From contig JAVBMV010000003.1 of assembly GCA_031552145.1 (NCBI GenBank), positions 310,001 through 374,000 of the forward strand: DNA of 64,000 nucleotides, read 5' to 3'. This document shows positions 17,940 through 25,666 of this stretch, piece after piece. The DNA comes from JAVBMV01 sp031552145 (lineage in GTDB: Bacteria; Myxococcota; Myxococcia; Myxococcales; UBA5297). The notes beneath the pieces were generated by a model. It did no database searches, was not told where the DNA came from, and worked only from the letters and a program-made list of their open reading frames with translations. How positions within the stretch are numbered: position 1 is the stretch's first letter; the number at the start of each line of letters is the position of its first letter. The translations under genes and the position numbers were made by a program.

Positions 17940-19133
17940 TCAAGCGGGGGTGAAGGTCGCGAAGCGCTCCTCGAAGAGCGTGAGCGCGCGCGTGATGATG
18001 TCGTTCATGTCGTAGTAGCGGTACTCTGCCAGGCGCCCGAGTAAGATCAGGTTGGGGATGGCGCGGGCCAACTCCACATAGCGCTGGTAGAGCGCGCCAG
18101 TCTCGGCCTTGGGGATGGGGTAGTAGGGCTCGGCGCCGCGCACCCCCTTTGGGTCGAAGGCGCACGGGTGCTCCTCTGCCAGGGTGGTGACGCCCGGGCA
18201 CTGCTGCAGCGTCAGCTGTTTGAACTCGGTGATCCGCGTATAGGGGTGCTCGTTGGGATAGTTGATCACCGCGGCCTGCTGCGCGCGCTCGACCCTCAGA
18301 GTGCGGTGGACGAAGTCGAGTGAGCGATAAGGCAGGGCGCCGAGCTTCGTATCGAAGAGTTCGTCGAGCGCGCCGGTGTAGAGCACGGGTCCGTGGAAGG
18401 GCTCCCCCTCGAAGCAGAGCTCATGCCGTTCGGGCGAGAGCGTGAAGAGCCGCCTCGCGTCCTCTCCCAGCCGCACCTCGATCTTTGGATGTCCAAGCAT
18501 CCGCTCGAAGAGGCGCGTGTAGCCCTCGAGCGGCAGCCCCTGGAACCCCTGTTGAAAGTACCGGTCGTCGAAGGAGACGCGCACCGGGACGCGCTGGGTA
18601 ATGGTGGCGAAGTCGAGCCGGTCGGGAGACTCCCCCCACTGCTTTACGGTGTAGTTGAGATAGATCTTCTCGAAGACGAACTTCCCCAGCGCGGCGAGCA
18701 GCGGCTCGTCACTGGCGCGCAGCTCACCGATGGGGATCTTCGCCTCCATCCCGTAGCGCCCGACGAGGAGGCGCTCCAGCGCGGCGGCCTCATCGGGGGG
18801 AAAGAGCCGCCTGAGCGACGTGAGGTTGAAAGGGACCGGCACGAGCTGGCCATCGATCGAGGCGAGCACGCGGTGCTCTCGGTAGCCATTCCACTCGGTG
18901 AACTGTCCCAGATAGGCGAGGACGCGCTCGTTGTCCGTCCGAAAGATGTGCGGCCCATATTTATGGACGAGTACGCCGTCGCCATTCTCGTGGTCGAACA
19001 TGTTACCCGCGATATGAGGACGCCTCTCGAAGAGCAGCACGCGCGCGCCGCGTTGACTCGCGAGCCGCTCGGCGATGATTGCGCCAGCGAAGCCGGCTCC
19101 GACGACGATGGCGTCCACCTCGGCTCTTCGCAT
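17940..19133 (-). CDS. glf: UDP-galactopyranose mutase
   Basis: 397 aa. An N-terminal FAD-binding Rossmann motif G-A-G-F-A-G (12-17) is followed by the family signature H-I-A-G-N and G-P-H-I-F-R-T. The C-terminal part has G-R-L-A-E-Y-R-Y-Y-D-M-N, with the conserved Arg and Tyr residues that bind the UDP-sugar and the flavin. The enzyme isomerises UDP-galactopyranose to UDP-galactofuranose through a flavin-sugar adduct, supplying galactofuranose for surface polysaccharide. No glycosyltransferase or other polysaccharide gene is nearby, so its product is probably used by enzymes encoded elsewhere. The ORF starts at an ATG 33 bases after the kinase gene's stop codon. Confidence 0.93.
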   Translation of the reverse strand: MRRAEVDAIVVGAGFAGAIIAERLASQRGARVLLFERRPHIAGNMFDHENGDGVLVHKYGPHIFRTDNERVLAYLGQFTEWNGYREHRVLASIDGQLVPVPFNLTSLRRLFPPDEAAALERLLVGRYGMEAKIPIGELRASDEPLLAALGKFVFEKIYLNYTVKQWGESPDRLDFATITQRVPVRVSFDDRYFQQGFQGLPLEGYTRLFERMLGHPKIEVRLGEDARRLFTLSPERHELCFEGEPFHGPVLYTGALDELFDTKLGALPYRSLDFVHRTLRVERAQQAAVINYPNEHPYTRITEFKQLTLQQCPGVTTLAEEHPCAFDPKGVRGAEPYYPIPKAETGALYQRYVELARAIPNLILLGRLAEYRYYDMNDIITRALTLFEERFATFTPA

Positions 19134-19165
19134 GCCACCTCCTCACAGCCCAAGCGGGCGGCGCC

Positions 19166-21166
19166 CTATCCGGCCATCGAGTCGGGCGTCGTTTTCTTGC
19201 GCTCCTTGCTGCGCAGCGACCAGTACCAGCGGTGAAGTTCCAGCGAGAGCGGATCGAGCCGCAGCGCTCCCTCCAGTTGGATCAGCGCTCGACCGATACG
19301 ACCCGCGGCCTCGAGCCTCCCTGCCGCGTTCGAATACTCGAGCGCCCTGACGCTGCGCTCGGGCTGCTTCGCCGCGAGCGCCTGCCTGAGCGCGTCGAGT
19401 TCCATGGTGGAGAGTCCTTCGGTGATGCAGCGCGCGACACCGCGATAGTTGCCGCGCTCTCCGTCGTGCGCCGCGCGCAACGGCACGCTGCCGAGGAGAC
19501 GGCCCGCCGAGACCACGCGCCGTATCGCTTGCCTCAGCTCCCGCGCCTGCTCCGTGCCGAGCTTGCGTTGCTGCAGCGCCTCGAGCTTGCGGCAGAGCGC
19601 CTCCGCTGCCTCGCGAATCTGAAGCCCGCCGCAGGCGGGATCGAGCTGGAGCAGCGCGTAGGGGTCGGCGCCGCCGCCGCGCTCGCGCAGCGCCTTGAGC
19701 TCCGCGACGACCTCGGGATCATCCTTCGCCTCGACGGCGACGGTCATCTGCCGCCCCATCGGCTCGGGCCGAAGCTCGGAGGATGGAATCATCGCGCGCA
19801 GCGAGGCGTAGGCGTCTCGCGCCTGCTGGCTGGGCCACAAAAACTGCACGCCGAAGCCCGGCTTCATGTTCCAAGCATGCGCCTGCTCCTCCTTGACATG
19901 GCGCACCACCTCTGCCTCGCAGTCGAACTCGACCGCGCCAAAGCGCAGGTGGACGCGCGCGCGGGCGCGGAGAGAGGGAAAGGGTTCGCCCGCGGCGAAC
20001 TGAACACCCCCTGGCGTCAGCTCGGCGACGGGGAGCGCGCGGCGGGCGCCGCCCGTCGGCTCCAGGGTCGCCTCGAGCTGCGCCGCGCGCCCCGCGGTAG
20101 GGAGTGTGGGAAGCGGCGGAGAGGAGAGCCGCTCGATCGCGGAAGAGAGCGCGCCGCTCGCCGACTGCACGATGCGCGAGCCGGACGTGGAGGGGACGTT
20201 CGCCTCCAGGCTGGCGCGGATCGCCTCCAGGGCGCGCCTGCTGCGCGGGTCGGAGGGGCGGATGGCGCCTGCGTCGAGCAGCGCCTCGCCAAACTCACGT
20301 GCGCTCTGGTAGCGCTCTTCACGGCTCTTGGCCAGACCGCGCAGCACCGCGCGATCGAGTTCTTCGGAGAGCGCAGGCACATAGGTACGCATCGAGAGGA
20401 CGGGCTTCTCGCGGTGCGCGGTGTAGTACCCGGCCGCGTCGGTCGCGGCGTGGGGCATGCGCCCGGTGAGGAGCGCGTAGGTGATGACGGCCAGAGCGTA
20501 GATGTCGGCGCGCCCGTCGACGGCCCCCGGGATCCACTGCTCTGGCGCCATGTACTCGGGCGTCCCCACGAGCAGCCCAACGGACGTGATCCCTGGCGAG
20601 GTATCGAGCAGCTTCGCAATACCGAAGTCCAGGATCTTGACCAGCTCCTCCCGCCCGCTGCTCCGCGCGATGAAGAGATTTTCGAACTTGAGATCGCGGT
20701 GGACTACGCCCGCCTCGTGCGCCGCCTGCAGCCCCTTGCAGGCCTGCGCCAAGAGCGGAATGGCCGCCTCGGGCGCCACCGCGCCGTTGGCCACCAGCGC
20801 CGTGAAGGGTCGCCCCTCGAGATACTCCATCACCAGGTAGTAGCGATCGGAGGGAAGCACGTTGAGATCGAAGACAGTGACGACATGCTCGCTGCAGGCC
20901 AGGTTGGCCGCGCGCGCCTCGGCATAGAAGCGCTCCACCAGCGTGCGCTCCTTCCCCAGGTGCTCGTGGAGGAACTTCACCGCGACGCGGCTGCCGATGT
21001 TGATGTGCTCTCCCAGGTAAACCACACCCATGCCGCCGCGCCCCAGCGCGCGGACGAGCCGATAGTTTCCCACCACGGTGCCCAGGAGCGGGTCGACCGT
21101 CGGCGCCTCGCGAGCAGGCCTCGCAGGCGTACTCTCTCCGCTCTGTGCTTCGCTCCTTGAACCCAT
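19166..21166 (-). CDS. Ser/Thr protein kinase fused to PilZ-like and J-like regions
   Basis: 666 aa. A Hanks-type kinase domain spans about 35-300: glycine loop G-R-G-G-M-G (42-47), K64 in V-A-V-K, catalytic H-R-D-L-K (156-160), D-F-G (180-182) and A-P-E. The usual Pro after H-R-D-L-K is Phe here. Residues about 358-450 look like a PilZ domain (E-L-T-P-G-G-V-Q-F near 385, P-G-F-G-V-Q-F near 437), but the R-x-x-x-R c-di-GMP motif is not intact. Residues about 498-590 resemble a J-domain fold without H-P-D, followed by a helical TPR-like tail. No transmembrane helix is seen, so it is probably cytosolic. Kinase activity is likely; c-di-GMP binding is uncertain. The gene is preceded by a terminator of the upstream deoC operon. 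Confidence 0.88.
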   Translation of the reverse strand: MGSRSEAQSGESTPARPAREAPTVDPLLGTVVGNYRLVRALGRGGMGVVYLGEHINIGSRVAVKFLHEHLGKERTLVERFYAEARAANLACSEHVVTVFDLNVLPSDRYYLVMEYLEGRPFTALVANGAVAPEAAIPLLAQACKGLQAAHEAGVVHRDLKFENLFIARSSGREELVKILDFGIAKLLDTSPGITSVGLLVGTPEYMAPEQWIPGAVDGRADIYALAVITYALLTGRMPHAATDAAGYYTAHREKPVLSMRTYVPALSEELDRAVLRGLAKSREERYQSAREFGEALLDAGAIRPSDPRSRRALEAIRASLEANVPSTSGSRIVQSASGALSSAIERLSSPPLPTLPTAGRAAQLEATLEPTGGARRALPVAELTPGGVQFAAGEPFPSLRARARVHLRFGAVEFDCEAEVVRHVKEEQAHAWNMKPGFGVQFLWPSQQARDAYASLRAMIPSSELRPEPMGRQMTVAVEAKDDPEVVAELKALRERGGGADPYALLQLDPACGGLQIREAAEALCRKLEALQQRKLGTEQARELRQAIRRVVSAGRLLGSVPLRAAHDGERGNYRGVARCITEGLSTMELDALRQALAAKQPERSVRALEYSNAAGRLEAAGRIGRALIQLEGALRLDPLSLELHRWYWSLRSKERKKTTPDSMAG

Positions 21167-21248
21167 TCGTCGCTGCCCGTCCGGTAGTCCCCTAAGGCCA
21201 GTGCACCATCAGCGCTTGGGAGCGCCCCCTCCGCCGGCGGAAAGGGCC

Positions 21249-21279
21249 AAAAAAAGGTGCTCCAAGTAAAGCAGCACCT
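21249..21279 (-). terminator. Rho-independent terminator of the MBL/DUF6544/deoC operon
   Basis: On the minus strand a 7-bp stem (AGGTGCT at 21255-21261, AGCACCT at 21273-21279) with an 11-base loop is followed at once by seven T residues. It lies about 120 bases past the deoC stop and before the kinase gene. Confidence 0.78.
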
Positions 21280-21401
21280 GGCGCGAGATGCTACTTCCCG
21301 AACCGGTCGACGCCCCGCCGGAGCATCGAGCGAGGTGCCGAGCCGCGCCATCCAGGAGGAAGGGCGCTGTCACCCAGGCGACTGGTCGGGCGCCGCGCCG
21401 C

Positions 21402-22049
21402 TCATTCGGAGGCGAGAATAGCCGCCGAGGCGCTCGCGCCGATGCGGGTGGCACCCGCCGCCACCATGCGCTCGGCCTGCTCCCGGCTCCGGATGCCACC
21501 GGAGGCCTTCACCCCCATCGAGGGGCCCACGCTCCGCCGCATCAGGGCGATCGCCTCCTCGGTGGCGCCGCCCCCGGTGAAGCCGGTACAGCTCTTGACA
21601 AAGGCGGCCCCCGCGCGCTTCGCGAGCTCGCAGGCGATGACCAGGCGCTCCTCGTCGAGCAAGTGCGATTCGACGATCACCTTCACGGGCACGCCGTGCA
21701 CCGCCTCGACCACGGCGCGGATGTCCGCCTCGACGCGGTCGTGCTCCCGCGCGAAGAGCGCGCCCAAGTTGAGCACCATGTCGAGCTCACGCGCGCCGCG
21801 CCTTGACGCCTCGCGCGCCTCGAAGGCCTTCGCCTCGGTCAAGAGGCCACCCAGCGGGAAACCCACCACCGCGACTACGCGCTGGGCCGTCCCATGCAGC
21901 AGCCGCTCCGCCAGCGTAACGTAGCCGCTCTGAACGCAGACGCCGAAGAGGCCGAGCCGCTTCGCCTCGTCGCAGAGCAGGCCAATCTCGAGCGGCGTCG
22001 CCGCGGGGGCCAGGAGCGTATGCTCAATCTTCGGTGCCAGGTCGATCAT
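21402..22049 (-). CDS. deoC: Deoxyribose-phosphate aldolase
   Basis: 215 aa, typical length. A class I aldolase with the Schiff-base lysine in G-V-K-A-S-G-G-I-R (about residue 180) and the second lysine in F-V-K-S-C-T-G-F. The N-terminal I-E-H-T-L-L and central E-L-D-M-V-L-N segments are also family marks. It cleaves 2-deoxyribose-5-phosphate to glyceraldehyde-3-phosphate and acetaldehyde in deoxynucleoside catabolism. The start overlaps the end of the DUF6544-like gene by 26 bases, so it is probably the last gene of a three-gene operon. None of the usual deo partners (phosphorylase, phosphopentomutase) are nearby. Confidence 0.93.
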   Translation of the reverse strand: MIDLAPKIEHTLLAPAATPLEIGLLCDEAKRLGLFGVCVQSGYVTLAERLLHGTAQRVVAVVGFPLGGLLTEAKAFEAREASRRGARELDMVLNLGALFAREHDRVEADIRAVVEAVHGVPVKVIVESHLLDEERLVIACELAKRAGAAFVKSCTGFTGGGATEEAIALMRRSVGPSMGVKASGGIRSREQAERMVAAGATRIGASASAAILASE

Positions 22050-22977
22050 CGCTCTGCTCCTGTGGCGGCGGGAAAAAAAAGCGCGCCCGCTTCAACTCAT
22101 AGTAAAGGGCATCGAACCGCTCCAGCTCATTGGGGACCCAGCTCCCCCGCAGGCGCGTGGGGAGGGTATAGCCCTCGAACTGCTCTTCCTCGTCGAGCTG
22201 GTCGAAGACCCAGGTGGAGAGCGCCCCCTCCCTCCCGGCGAAGGGCGGCCTGAAGCGCTCCAGCGCGAGCGCGGTGGGCCTCCCCTCCTCGTCCACCGTC
22301 AGCTCGAGGGTGTAGGGGCGCCCCCTCACGCTCACCGAGACGCGCGCGCGCGCCTCATCCACCTCGCTCCACTTCGCGCCGCGCTGCGGCAAGAGAGCCG
22401 GAGGAAACCAGAGCAGCTCCGCGGCGAGCCGCTCGGCCAAGATGCGCTCGACCCACTGCTCCGGGTAGCGCCTCACGGGCACGAGGCCGAAGAGCCAGCG
22501 GCGGCTCTCGGCGCCTCCCGTCGCACCCTGCGCCGAGAGCCGGTCGAGCAGCGTGCTCTCCCCGAGCCACCCCTCTCCCTGCGCACCGCGAAAAACGAAG
22601 CCCTCGTCCGGTGCGAGGCGCTCGACACCCGAGAAAGGCACGAGCGCGCCCCCGTGCTCGCGCCGCGCCTCCCCTTCGAGAGAGAGCTCCACCGAGCTGG
22701 CCAGGACGGTCAATGGCGCGATTGCGCGCAGCAGGTAGCGCCGAGCCGGCGGCGGCAGTTCGTCGACCCACTCGACCTGAAAACGCTGCGCCTCTCCGCC
22801 TCGGGAGCCGAGCTCTTCCCAGAGCTGACCCGCCTCCTCGTCGGCGCGGTCGCGCTGCACTGCGACGCTGAGCAGTGAAAGCGCGAAGAGCAGCGAAAGC
22901 ACGATGGGGAGCCAGCGCGTGCCTTTGCGGCGCCTTCGGGGGTCATACCTGAGAGGGAACCTGCGCGTCATCGCCAA
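22024..22977 (-). CDS. DUF6544-like membrane-anchored protein
   Basis: 317 aa. A basic N-terminus and one membrane helix (about residues 22-40) are followed by a soluble part. Its pattern matches what I know of the DUF6544 family: L-P-P-P-A-R-R-Y-L near residue 75, then a phrase with G-L-V-P-V, then A-A-E-L-L-W-F-P-P-A-L-L-P near 190. Function of the family is not established. The gene starts four bases after the MBL hydrolase stop and overlaps deoC by 26 bases, so all three are likely co-expressed. No catalytic residues can be named. The C-terminal tail is Pro/Asp-rich and probably disordered. Confidence 0.65.
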   Translation of the reverse strand: MAMTRRFPLRYDPRRRRKGTRWLPIVLSLLFALSLLSVAVQRDRADEEAGQLWEELGSRGGEAQRFQVEWVDELPPPARRYLLRAIAPLTVLASSVELSLEGEARREHGGALVPFSGVERLAPDEGFVFRGAQGEGWLGESTLLDRLSAQGATGGAESRRWLFGLVPVRRYPEQWVERILAERLAAELLWFPPALLPQRGAKWSEVDEARARVSVSVRGRPYTLELTVDEEGRPTALALERFRPPFAGREGALSTWVFDQLDEEEQFEGYTLPTRLRGSWVPNELERFDALYYELKRARFFFPPPQEQSDDRPGTED

Positions 22978-22981
22978 ACGC

Positions 22982-23698
22982 TCACTCGCCCAGTGACGCC
23001 AGCCACGCCTCGAGCGAGACCTTCATCCAGGGGTTGCTCTGGCGCTGCCGCGCGATGGTGGAGGTGGGCTCGGGCCCATAGTCGTGGCCGGGCAGGACGC
23101 GCGTCTCTCCGGGCAGCGCGGCGAGGCGCTGCAAACTGTGCCACATGGCGACGGGGTCGGAGCCCTCCAGATCGACGCGTCCACATTCGTCGACAAAGAG
23201 GGTGTCGCCCGTGAGGAGCGCATCTCCCGCGAGGATCGAGAGCGCACCTGGCGTATGTCCCGGCGTGTGCAGGAAGGAGAGCGTCTCCCGCCCCAATGCG
23301 CGGCGCCCACCCTCCTCAACGAGCTCGAACTTGAGCGAGGTCGCACGGCCGCCGAGCGCCCCTCTCAACCTCGGCAGCTCCAGCGGGTGGAGCAGCACAG
23401 GCACGGGGCGGCGCCCCCAGAGCTCGGCGATCCCTTCGATTTGAATGCCCCCCAGCGCGCCTCCGGCATGATCGGCGTGCGTGTGGGTGAGCAGCACGGC
23501 CTCGAGCTGAAGCTCTCGCGAATCGAGCAGCGCGAGCAGCCCCGCAATGTCCCAAGCGGGATCGACGAGGGCGCAGCGGCGCGATCCCTCCTCCTCGATG
23601 AGATAGATGAAGTTGGCGAAGCTGGCCGCCTCTCGTGCGCAGCGCGAGCCGGCGGCAGCGAAGTCGCGCCCAGGCACCAGCTGTTCAATCTGAAGCAT
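22982..23698 (-). CDS. Metallo-beta-lactamase-fold hydrolase (glyoxalase II-like)
   Basis: 238 aa. The ATG at 23698 has AGGAG six bases upstream; the frame opens earlier but that part is not conserved in style. The metal motif T-H-T-H-A-D-H is near residue 70, a second His in H-T-P-G-H near 142, the bridging Asp in L-L-T-G-D-T-L-F, and the last His in V-L-P-G-H-D-Y-G. This set is typical of the glyoxalase II / persulfide dioxygenase branch; the segment around E-C-G-R-V-D-L resembles the S-C-G-R-T-D motif of that branch. Probable substrates are thioesters or persulfides. It is the first gene of an operon with the DUF6544-like gene and deoC. Cytoplasmic. Confidence 0.85.
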   Translation of the reverse strand: MLQIEQLVPGRDFAAAGSRCAREAASFANFIYLIEEEGSRRCALVDPAWDIAGLLALLDSRELQLEAVLLTHTHADHAGGALGGIQIEGIAELWGRRPVPVLLHPLELPRLRGALGGRATSLKFELVEEGGRRALGRETLSFLHTPGHTPGALSILAGDALLTGDTLFVDECGRVDLEGSDPVAMWHSLQRLAALPGETRVLPGHDYGPEPTSTIARQRQSNPWMKVSLEAWLASLGE

Positions 23699-23868
23699 GC
23701 ATTTCTCCTCTCTCCCATCTACCACCGCGAGCCGCGCCCTTCCTAACCGCGCCGGGTGCCGCGCCGCCAGCCCTCCGTTGCCTTGAGCCCCCCGCCGCAT
23801 TGTGAAAGACTCTCCCAACTTTCGCTTCAGTTCGAAGGAACCCACTCACCCTTTTTCGAGGTCTAGCC

Positions 23869-24804
23869 ATGTCCAAGAAGGTCCTTCTCGCTACAGAAAA
23901 ACCATTCTCCCAGTCGGCGCGCGACGAGGTGGTCGCCATCCTCAAGCAGGCCAGCTACGACGTCACTCTACTCGAGAGCTATAAGTCGAAGGGCGAGCTG
24001 CTCGCGGCCGCCGCCAGCGCCGACGCGATGATCGTCCGCAGCGACGTCATCGACGCCGAGGTGCTCGCCGCCGCGAAGAATCTGAAGCTGGTGGTCCGCG
24101 CCGGCGCCGGATACGACACCATCGACTGCGCCAAGGCGAAGGAGCAGGGCGTCGCCGTGATGAACACCCCCGGCCAGAACTCCAACGCGGTGGCGGAGCT
24201 GGCCATCGCCATGATGCTCTATCTGGTGCGCGGCAAGTTCGACGGCGGCACCGGCACCGAGCTGCGGGGCAAGAGCCTTGGCCTGCACGCCTTTGGCGCC
24301 GTCGGGCGCGCCGTGGCGACCATCGCGCGCGGCTTCGGCATGACCGTCCGCGCCTTCGACCCCTTCCTGACCGCAGAGGCGATCAAGTCCGAGGGCGTCG
24401 AGCCCTGCGCCTCGATCGAGGAGCTTTACCAGAAGAGCGACTTCCTCTCGCTCCACATCCCCGCCACCAAGGAGACGAAGGGCTCCATCGGCAAGCGCCT
24501 CCTCTCGCTGATGCCGAAGAAGGCGACGCTGATCAACACGGCCCGCGCCGAGGTGATCAACGAGCCCGAGCTGCTCGCGCTCTTCGGCGAGCGCACCGAC
24601 CTGCGCTATGTCAGCGACGTGGAGCCGAAGGACGCCGCGATCCACAAGGAGCTGGCCGAGAAGTATGGCCCCCGCTACTTCTGCACGCCCAAGAAGATGG
24701 GCGCCCAGACCAACGAGGCCAATGTGAACGCGGGGCTCGCCGCCGCGCGCCAGATCGTCGGCTTCTTCGATCGCGACGAGCGCCGCTTCATCGTCAACCC
24801 ATAG
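23869..24804 (+). CDS. serA: D-3-phosphoglycerate dehydrogenase, Bacteroides-type
   Basis: 311 aa, the short form without ACT domain. The N-terminal catalytic lobe contains R-S-D-V-I-D and R-A-G-A-G-Y-D. The NAD-binding core has G-L-H-A-F-G-A-V-G-R (a variant of G-x-G-x-x-G), the catalytic Arg in N-T-A-R and a Glu in D-V-E-P. The catalytic His expected in the T-P-H-x-G-A segment is replaced by Lys: C-T-P-K-K-M-G-A-Q-T. From memory, the same T-P-K-K-M-G-A-Q-T form occurs in the Bacteroides SerA group, which this protein resembles overall. It would oxidise 3-phosphoglycerate in serine synthesis, feeding one-carbon supply. GAGG lies eight bases before the ATG. A strong terminator follows. Confidence 0.85.
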   Translation: MSKKVLLATEKPFSQSARDEVVAILKQASYDVTLLESYKSKGELLAAAASADAMIVRSDVIDAEVLAAAKNLKLVVRAGAGYDTIDCAKAKEQGVAVMNTPGQNSNAVAELAIAMMLYLVRGKFDGGTGTELRGKSLGLHAFGAVGRAVATIARGFGMTVRAFDPFLTAEAIKSEGVEPCASIEELYQKSDFLSLHIPATKETKGSIGKRLLSLMPKKATLINTARAEVINEPELLALFGERTDLRYVSDVEPKDAAIHKELAEKYGPRYFCTPKKMGAQTNEANVNAGLAAARQIVGFFDRDERRFIVNP

Positions 24805-24832
24805 AGCACGCTCCAACAATCAGCGCGCAAAC

Positions 24833-24867
24833 GAGCGAGGCGGCGACAGCCGCTTCGCTCTTTTTTT
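24833..24867 (+). terminator. Rho-independent terminator after serA
   Basis: A 12-bp stem with one G-T pair (24833-24844 with 24849-24860), a four-base GACA loop and seven T residues (24861-24867). A textbook terminator 28 bases after the serA stop. Confidence 0.93.
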
Positions 24868-24975
24868 CCCCGAGCCATCCTCCGCGCTTTTTGCGGCGCC
24901 GCGCCTGTGCTACACACCCCGCCATGGGTCGAGCCGCGGGACTGTCGCCGGCTCCTTCTGCCAAGAGAGGCCGCC

Positions 24976-25596
24976 ATGTTCAGCCTGATGCCGCGCGAGT
25001 ACGTCTTCTTCGACCTGTTCGAGAAGTCCGCCCTGAACGTGAAGGCCGCTGCCGAGGCGCTCTCCGAGCTGCTCCACAATTGGGAGCGAGTCGAAGAGAA
25101 GGTCAAGGCGATCAAGGACATCGAGCACGCCGGCGACAACATCACCCACCAGATCTTCGATCGGCTCAACAAGACCTTCATCACGCCGCTCGACCGCGAG
25201 GACATCCACAACATCGCCTCGCGCCTCGACGACATCGTCGACCTAATCGACACTACCGCGAATCGATTGCTGCTCTACGAGGTGGACTCTCCCACCGAGG
25301 GCTCCAAGGCGCTGGCCGAGTGCTTGGTCGCCGCCACGGGCGCGGTGGTCGACGCGATCGGCAAACTGCGCAACCTGCGCGACCCCGAAGGCGTCCTGCG
25401 GCTCTGCATCGTGATCCACACGCACGAAAACACCGGCGACCGGCTGGTGCAAAAGGCGCTGGCGAAGCTCTTCCACTCGACCAACCCGATCGACATCATC
25501 AAGTGGAAGGACATCTACCAAGATCTGGAGACCGCCACCGACAGGTGCGAGGACGTGGCCAACGTGCTCGAGTCGGTCGTGATCAAGAACGCCTGA
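24976..25596 (+). CDS. PhoU-like DUF47 protein, Pit accessory
   Basis: 206 aa. The ATG at 24976 is chosen because GAGAGG lies about six bases upstream; the frame is open 23 codons earlier. The chain is all helical, with the two metal-cluster helices of the DUF47/PhoU-like family: one around I-E-H-A-G-D-N-I-T-H, and a later one around H-T-H-E-N-T-G-D. Members bind iron or other metals through E/D-x-x-x-D type motifs and nearly always precede a Pit transporter gene. That is the case here: the Pit gene starts 70 bases downstream on the same strand. It probably regulates phosphate import rather than transporting it. Cytoplasmic. Confidence 0.88.
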   Translation: MFSLMPREYVFFDLFEKSALNVKAAAEALSELLHNWERVEEKVKAIKDIEHAGDNITHQIFDRLNKTFITPLDREDIHNIASRLDDIVDLIDTTANRLLLYEVDSPTEGSKALAECLVAATGAVVDAIGKLRNLRDPEGVLRLCIVIHTHENTGDRLVQKALAKLFHSTNPIDIIKWKDIYQDLETATDRCEDVANVLESVVIKNA

Positions 25597-25666
25597 TCCA
25601 CACCCTTCGGCGCGCCATGCGGGTCGCGCTGCGGCCCGGGCCGCCCTTCACGAGCGGGAGCGCCCG

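Noticed and set aside
16688..19133. Polysaccharide or PHA gene cluster around thiolase and UDP-galactopyranose mutase
   Set aside because: No glycosyltransferase, reductase or PHA synthase is adjacent; the two genes are probably unrelated neighbours.
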